Part shown: piece by piece, positions 44,401 through 53,400 of the stretch | Numbering within the stretch: the stretch's first letter is position 1 | How the letters are laid out: each line of letters opens with the position of its first letter | Assembly (NCBI GenBank): GCA_944989445.1 | Contig: CALYLW010001394.1 | Location: forward strand, 95,068-159,067 | Origin: Ampullaceana balthica | Taxonomy: Eukaryota > Mollusca > Gastropoda > Lymnaeidae | Length of the DNA stretch: 64,000 nt | Direction of reading: 5' to 3' | Translations under genes and position numbers: made by a program | The notes under the pieces: generated by a model | What the model saw: the letters and a program-made list of their open reading frames with translations, nothing else | Databases searched by the model: none | Told to the model about the DNA's origin: nothing

Positions 44401-47400
44401 TCAAATGTCACATTATCATATACATCAAATGTCACATTGTCAATATACATCAAATGTCACATTGTCAATGCCATACTTGTCTCCTCCACCAGAAAGGAAA
44501 GTGCCAAAAGGGCAAGGCCAACATGATCCAGAGATTGTTTTCATTTATAGAACAGTTGGACTCTAGCACTATAGGTAGGTTGATGTGTTCATTGTCAGGT
44601 ATGTTGATGTGTTCATTGTCAGGTATGTTGATGTGTTCATTGTCAGGTATGTTTGTGTGTTAATTGTCAGGTATGTTGATGTGTTCATTGTCAGGTATGT
44701 TGATGTGTTCATTGTCAGGTATGTTGATGTGTTCATTGTCAGGTATGTTGATGTGTTCATTGTCAGGTATGTTGATGTGTTCATTGTCAGGTATGTTGAT
44801 GTGTTCATTGTCAGGTATGTTTGTGTGTTAATTGTCAGGTATGTTGTTGTGTTCATTGTCAGGTATGTTGTTGTGTTCATTGTCAGGTATGTTGATGTGT
44901 TCATTGTCAGGTATGTTTGTGTGTTAATTGTCAGGTATGTTTGTGTGTTCATTGTCAGGTATGTTGATGTGTTCATTGTCAGGTATGTTGTTGTGTTCAT
45001 TGTCAGGTATGTTTGTGTGTTCATTGTCAGGTATGTTTGTGTGTTAATTGTCAGGTATGTTTGTGTGTTAATTGTCAGGTATGTTTGTGTGTTAATTGTC
45101 AGGTGTGTTGATGTGTTCATTGTCAGGTATGTTGGTGTGTTCATTGTCAGGTATGTTTGTGTGTTCATTGTCAGGTATGTTTGTGTGTTCATTGTCAGGT
45201 ATGTTGGTGTGTTCATTGTCAGGTATGTCAATGTGTTCATTGTCAGGTATGTTGGTGTGTTCATTGTCAGGTATGTCTGTGTGTTCATTGTCAGGTATGT
45301 CGGTGTGTTCATTGTCAGGTATGTTGGTGTGTTAATTGTCAGGTATGTTTGTGTGTTAATTATCAGGTATGTTTGTGTGTTAATTGTCAGGTATGTTTGT
45401 GTGTTAATTGTCAGGTATGTTTGTGTGTTCATTGTCAGGTATGTTGGTGTGTTCATTGCCAGGTATGTTGGTGTGTCCATTGCCAGGTATGTTGGTGTGT
45501 TCATTGTCAGGTATATTGGTGTGTTCATTGTCAGGTATGTTTGTGTGTTCATTGTCAGGTATATTGGTGTGTTCATTGTTAGGTATGTTTGTGTGTTAAT
45601 TGTCAGGTATGTTTGTGTGTTAATTGTCAGGTATGTTTGTGTGTTCATTGTCAGGTGTGTTTGTGTGTTCATTGTCAGGTGTGTTGGTGTGTTCATTGTC
45701 AGGTATGTTTGTGTGTTCATTGTCAGGTATGTTGGTGTGTTTATTGTCAGGTATGTTTGTGTGTTCATTGTCAGGTATGTTTGTGTGTTAATTGTCAGGT
45801 ATGTTTGTTTGTTAATTGTCAGGTGTGTTGATGTGTTCATTGTCAGGTATGTTGGTGTGTTCATTGTCAGGTATGTTTGTGTGTTCATTGTCAGGTATGT
45901 TTGTGTGTTCATTGTCAGGTATGTCGGTGTGTTCATTGTCAGGTATGTCAATGTGTTCATTGTCAGGTATGTTGGTGTGTTCATTGTCAGGTATGTCTGT
46001 GTGTTCATTGTCAGGTATGTTGGTGTGTTCATTGTCAGGTATATTGGTGTGTTCATTGTCAGGTATGTTTGTGTGTTCATTGTCAGGTATATTGGTGTGT
46101 TCATTGTTAGGTATGTTTGTGTGTTAATTGTCAGGTATGTTTGTGTGTTCATTGTCAGGTATGTTTGTGTGTTCATTGTCAGGTATGTTTGTGTGTTCAT
46201 TGTCAGGTATGTCAATGTGTTCATTGTCAGGTATGTTGGTGTGTTGATTGTCAGGTGTGTTGGTGTGTTCATTGTCAGGTGTGTTGGTGTGTTCATTGTC
46301 AGGTGTGTTGTTGTGTTCATTGTCAGGTATGTCAATGTGTTGATTGTCAGGTATGTTGGTGTGTTCATTATTGGGTATTTTATGAGATGGTCTCTTTTGG
46401 TGTGTCCCTGATCTTAGCTGGTGTGTCTTTAATCGTTGCTGGTGTGTCCCTGACCTTTGCTGGTGTTATTTTGTACTGCCATTACAGAAAATTATCTCAC
46501 CATCATCTTACCATCCTGTTCTCATGACTATATTTTTTTGCAAATCCCCTAATAAATGTATATAGCAGTTTATAGAGCTAAAGTTATAAATCTCTGCAGC
46601 GTTAGTAGAAGCCAAAACTTGGTTTAATTTTAAACTTTGATTTTAAGCTCATTTTATTGGAATCAGGTGTTTTTCCACTATAATACTGTGTTTGTATTTT
46701 TGCAGTCACAGTACTGGGTGTGCTATCACAGCCATCATACTAATACTGGCTTTGTGTTCTTCCACAGTCGCCTTCATGAAAAGTAACATCGTTGGGACGA
46801 TAGTTGTCTTCTCCTTGTTCATCTGGGTGCCGGTCAGCTGGGTCATCAGCTGTATTGTAAGTGTTCTCTCCCTTTAAGTTCCTGATACCTCACTGAGTGG
46901 CCCTTGTAATATTGACTGGAAAATGGCCCAGCAGATAATGAAAACAAGATGGAACAATTGCTCATGTAGTTGCTGGTGCTTGTATATTGGAAAATGATGA
47001 GACTTTAAAAAAAACAATTTTTTAATGATCACAAGATGAAATAATATTACCGTATATACTCGTTCTATAGCCCGTTCGTTCATAAGCCGACACACACACT
47101 TTTGGAAGGGAAAAGTATTAAAAGTGTATAACCCGATCTCAAGCTGACCCCCCAAAAATAATAGGACAGCTTAAAAAAAATAGTACATATTTTTTTAAAA
47201 CTACAAGCTAAATCGGTTATTATGATTGTTTACTTTGTACTGCCTATCTTTGTCGTTACCGGTCGGTATTTAAAAAAATATATATTTGGTAAACAGTGAC
47301 GAAAGCGCGTACATTAATATCCGTGGTTGAAAAAAAATTTGTAAAACAATTTATTAAAACGTTCACAAAAATAAATAAAATGATTAAATAAGGTAAGTGC

Positions 47401-50400
47401 TGATTTTTAATAATATATTATAGCTTCTGATAGAGCAGTCGAATCTTGTAGAAACAAGAAAAGGACATGGATAATCTACAATAACAACACCGATATTCAA
47501 TATCCATGCAGAAATCACCTATGACCCGCTCATAAGCCGACCCCCCCACTTTTCCCCCTAGATTTTGTCCAAAAAAGGTTGGCTTGCGAACGAGTATATA
47601 CGGTAATAAAGTTACAAAGGCTAAAATATATCAACATTCAACTAAAATAACCATAAAAACAACTAAACATTTTTTTAAACTTTTGAACCCCTCCCCACCA
47701 CTTTCATTTTTGTGTTCATTTCTGGAATTGTTCAACTTTTGTCTAATCAGAAATATTTTAAAAATAGTTGTTTTCAAAGACATTTTAGTTGCAGGCGTGT
47801 TGTGTTGAACTATTTTTATCTCTGCCACAGGACAAACGCCATGACAAGAAGAACAAGAAGTACCAGGAACGTTTATGGGTTAGTAACGAGGCGTTACTCA
47901 ATCTATCTTTGCAGGTTTGCATGCTTGTCATTGTAGAGCTTTTCTTGACCATCTCCCTTTGCTGGGAACACCATCTTGTTTTTTTCTTAATGGGAAAAAT
48001 TCATATTTAAATATTCAATCTGAAAAAGAAATAATAAACTGTCATAACTCATAGTCATATGATATATCGATATTAATTAAATATTTTATCTAAGTGTTAT
48101 AGAAGATATAAATTAAATAATATGGTTTTAAAATTATAATTAAAAAAACAAGATGGAATTTTCAGTGCTATTATACAATGGAACTTTATTTTAAAATTAT
48201 TTTTGTAAGTTTAGAGGACATGAAAAATACAACTTACAAATTATTTAATATATCCTTTTTTTTTATTTACAAAAGTTTAAAAAAAAACTAATTACCTTCA
48301 AAATGTTAATAATAGCTCAGCAAATATAGTGCAATAGGAGTTACCATTCCTTAATTGTAAAGTGTTTAAAAGAAAATCTTTTATAATGTTTTATATGAAA
48401 TGTATTTCATAGCAAAGACAAAATACAAATTTAATGTTCTTCTGTGTTAAAGATACAGTTAATTTGTATCTACATTACATAAGTTCCATTTCATGGCAGT
48501 GCATGGCAAATTGCAGCTCAAATCAAGAACAACTTACAAAGCAAAAACCTTTCATGAAAAACATAAAGAAAATTGTCCAAGCTCACACAGCATTCACAAA
48601 TTAAATTCATCTCTGAACAGCGTGTTCATTGACAATCCATTGTGGATCAATATTTTAAAATACCAAACGTTCTACTTGACGTTAGAATATTGAGGTTGGT
48701 CAAAATTTGAGCTGATACTGTGACCTAGTGCTGATTGCTTTGATTGACAAGCTGTGATATAGTTAGATGGTGATTAATAACAATTGTTAGATTGTGATAA
48801 ATAACAATAGTTTGATAGTGATAAATAATAGTTGGATAGTGATAAATAATAGTTGGATAGTGATAAATAATAGTTGGATACTTAAAAAAAAAGATAACTT
48901 AATACAACCCTCAGATAGACATAAGGATAAAAACACCTTTCTTATTCCGTATGCAAGAACAAACACATACAAGTTTTCCTTCTTCCCGTCCGGAATTCGG
49001 GCGTGGAATGGGTTGCCTGAAGAATCCAGGAAAACCAACACTTTATCAACATTTAAATCTCTAATAAAAATGCAGGACTAAACACAAACCATAGATAAGC
49101 GTAGGACGCAATAATCTTCTGTATAGAAGGAGCGTCTGTAAACAGATAAGATAAGATAAGGATAGTGATAAATAATAATAGTTCTATAGTGGTAAATAAT
49201 AGTTAGATAGTGATAAATAACAACAGTTAGATTGTGATAAATAATAGTTATATAGTGATAAATAACAATAGTTCTATACTCTACTATAGTGATATATAAC
49301 AATAGTTAGATAGTGATAAATAACAATAGTTCTATAGTGGTAAATAATAATAGATAGTGATAAATAACAATAGTTAGATTGTGATAAATAATAGTTAGAT
49401 GGTTATAAATAAACAATAGTTCTATAGTGATAAATAACAATAGTTAGATAGTGATAAATAACAATAGATAGTGATAAATAACGATAGTCCTAATAAAATA
49501 TTAGAAACTGTTTACCAACAAATTCTCAAAAGATCTTAATATATTGTAAGTTGAGTTATGGACTCCTTCACTAATGGACAGTGTAAGTTTAGTTATGGAC
49601 AGTGTAAGTTTAGTTATGGACAGTGTAAGTTTAGTTATGGACAGTGTAAGTTTAGTTATGGACAGTGTAAGTTTAGTTATGGATAGTGTAAGTTTAGTTA
49701 TGGACAGTGTAAGTTTAGTTATGGACAGTGTAAGTTTAGTTATGGACAGTGTAAGTTTAGTTATGGACAGTGTAAGTTTAGTTATGGACAGTGTAAGTTT
49801 AGTTATGGACTCCTTCACTAATGGACAGTGTAAGTTTAGTTATGGACAGTGTAAGTTTAGTTATGGACAGTGTAAGTTTAGTTATGGACAGTGTAAGTTT
49901 AGTTATGGACAGTGTAAGTTGCAGTCTTCAATTTTATAAATAAATGAAATATGTTTATCTATATAAAAGACAATTTAAAATACATACAGTCAAATAGCAA
50001 AGAGAACCCATTCAGCCTTGCCTTCTCCTTACACAGCCCACTGGGGTATGTTACAGCTAGCATGGCCATAACTTTTACTCTTGGGGATGTTACAGCTAGC
50101 ATGGGCATAAGTTTTACTCTTGGGTATTTCACGCCTAACATGGCCACAACTTTTACTATGGGGTATGTTACACCTAGCATGGCCATAACTTTTACTCTTG
50201 GGTATTTCACGCCTAACATGGCCACAACTTTTACTCTTGGGGATGTTACACCTAGCATGGGCATAACTTTTACTCTTGGGTATTTCACGCCTAACATGGC
50301 CACAACTTTTACTCTTGGGGATGTTACACCTAACATGGCCATAACTTTTACTCTTGGGGATGTTACACCTAGCATGGCCATAACTTTTACTCTTGGGGAT

Positions 50401-53400
50401 GTTACACCTAACATGGCCATAACTTTTACTCTTGGGGATGTTACACCTAACATGGCCATAACTTTTACTCTTGGGGATGTTACACCTAACATGGCCATAA
50501 CTTTTACTCTTGGGGATGTTACACCTAACATGGCCATAACTTTTACTCTTGGGGATGTTACACCTAACATGGCCATAACTTTTACTCTTGGGGATGTTAC
50601 ACCTAACATGGCCATAACTTTTACTCTTGGGGATGTTACACCTAACATGGCCATAACTTTTACTCTTGGGGATGTTACACCTAACATGGCCATAACTTTT
50701 ACTCTTGGGGATGTTACACCTAGCATGGCCATAACTTTTACTCACTATTTTTTTTCATGGTATTCCTTTGAAAATTATTATTTCACTTATGCATGAAATG
50801 AATCGTGCACTTAGAAAATGAATAGGATGACTTTCTTTAACGCCGTACAAGTGAAAACCATCGACCTATGATACCATCCTAGCATTTAAAGAATTTTTTT
50901 CTTTAGTTGTTCATGGCTCTGTCGACATTCCACCCTTTAATTGCCAGGTAAAATTGTATGCTTTCATTTCATTTTTCTGGTAGGTTTATACCCCAACCCC
51001 CTATTAGTTGTGTTTTTTCTATCAGAACTATTTTATATTAAAAGTGAATGATCATAGTGTAAATGGGAAGAATTGTTTTGGCTTGACTGCTACATTTTAT
51101 TATCTCCCCTGTTAAATATTTGGTTTCTGCTTTTCACAGAGCTAGCTTAAACTTTATTTACTTTTAACCTAGGAACATACTTGTTTTAATACACACACTC
51201 AACCTTTATTTAAATAATCTGCCTGATTAATAGTTGAAAGTAGAAGAAATCATTTTGAAGCGGGAAATTTAATTATTTGTTACTGAATTTAATTAATGAG
51301 GCTTAGTGACATTTTTGTGAGTAAAGATCTGTCACAGTTTGACATGACAGCATAAAGTCAGTTGCTGGTGCAAGCCTGAGGGTAAAAAAATAAAAATAAG
51401 AAGTCCAATAAAATAAAATGTATATTAATATTTAAAAGTCTTTTAAATTTGAACAGTTTGTAATATCATCAAAATGACTTGTTTGAGCCATGAACATTTT
51501 GGTGAGAATCAGTTGTCAGTGTGTCAGTCAACCAAAAATATCCAGTTGTAAGTGTGTCAGTCAACCAAAAATATCCAGTTGTAAGTGTCAGTCAACCAAA
51601 AATATCCTGTTGTCAGTGTGTCAGTCAACCAAAAATATCCTGTTGTCAGTGTGTCAGTCAACCAAAAATATCCAGTTGTCAGTGTGTCAGTCAACCAAAA
51701 ATATCCAGTTGTCAGTGTGTCAGTCAACCAAAAATATCCTGTTGTCAGTGTGTCAGTCAACCAAAAATATCCAGTTGTAAGTGTGTCAGTCAACCAAAAA
51801 TATCCAGTTGTAAGTGTGTCAGTCAACCAAAAATATCCAGTTGTCAGTGTGTCAGTCAACCAAAAATATCCAGTTGTAAGTGTGTCAGTCAACCAAACAT
51901 ATCCAGTTGTAAGTGTGTCAGTCAACCAAAAATATCCAGTTGTAAGTGTGTCAGTCAACCAAAAATATCCAGTTGTCAGTGTGTCAGTCAACCAAAAATA
52001 TCCAGTTGTAAGTGTGTCAGTCAACCAAACATATCCAGTTGTAAGTGTGTCAGTCAAACAAAAATATCCAGTTGTAAGTGTTTCAGTCAACCAAAAATAT
52101 CCTGTTGTCAGTGTGTCAGTCAACCAAAAATATCCTGTTGTCAGTGTGTCAGTCAACCAAAAATATCCTGTTGTCAGTGTGTCAGTCAACCAAAAATATC
52201 CTGTTGTCAGTGTGTCAGTCAACCAAAAATATCCAGTTGTCAGTGTGTCAGTCAACCAAAAATATCCTGTTGTCAGTGTGTCAGTCAACCAAAAATATCC
52301 TGTTGTCAGTGTGTCAGTCAACCAAAAATATCCACTTGTAAGTGTGTCAGTCAACCAAAAATATCCAGTTGTAAGTGTGTCAGTCAACCAAAAATATCCA
52401 GTTGTCAGTGTGTCAGTCAACCAAAAATATCCAGTTGTAAGTGTGTCAGTCAACCAAACATATCCAGTTGTAAGTGTGTCAGTCAACCAAAAATATCCAG
52501 TTGTAAGTGTGTCAGTCAACCAAAAATATCCAGTTGTCAGTGTGTCAGTCAACCAAAAATATCCAGTTGTAAGTGTGTCAGTCAACCAAACATATCCAGT
52601 TGTAAGTGTGTCAGTCAAACAAAAATATCCAGTTGTAAGTGTTTCAGTCAACCAAAAATATCCTGTTGTCAGTGTGTCAGTCAACCAAAAATATCCTGTT
52701 GTCAGTGTGTCAGTCAACCAAAAATATCCTGTTGTCAGTGTGTCAGTCAACCAAAAATATCCTGTTGTCAGTGTGTCAGTCAACCAAAAATATCCAGTTG
52801 TCAGTGTGTCAGTCAACCAAAAATATCCTGTTGTCAGTGTGTCAGTCAACCAAAAATATCCTGTTGTCAGTGTGTCAGTCAACCAAAAATATCCACTTGT
52901 AAGTGTGTCAGTCAACCAAAAATATCCTGTTGTCAGTGTGTCAGGCAACCAAAAATATCCTGTTGTCAGTGTGTCAGTCAACCAAAAATATCCAGTTGTC
53001 AGTGTGTCAGTCAACCAAAAATATCCTGTTGTCAGTGTGTTAGTCAACCAAAAATATCCTGTTGTCAGTGTGTCAGTCAACCAAAAATATCCTGTTGTCA
53101 GTGTGTCAGTCAACCAAAAATATCCAGTTGTAAGTGTGTCAGTCAACCAAAAATATCCAGTTGTCAGTGTGTCAGTCAACCAAAAATATCTAGTAAATGT
53201 TTTCACTTGTAATCAGGCTAAAATTTTATTTTTCATTCTTCCATTAATTTTAAAAACTTTGCTTTTAGATTGATTTGAAATATTTTGGTTTGCTGTTTTT
53301 GTGCTCAAATTTTGGTTGCCTTTGTTTTCATGGTGTTTCAATACTTTAAAAAGAATATATATTTCAAGTGCAGTGGTAAATATTAATGTTACTATTCTAG

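Noticed and set aside
44569..46411. Open frames of about 600 codons on both strands
   Set aside because: 24-bp array artefact located in the intron after e14.
49951..50796. 281-codon frame with repeated threonine-rich peptide
   Set aside because: 39-bp array artefact in an intron.
51521..53273. Open frames of about 550 codons (Cys-rich or Ser/Val-rich repeats)
   Set aside because: 33-bp array artefact. Equal openness in three frames and unchanged units argue against coding selection.
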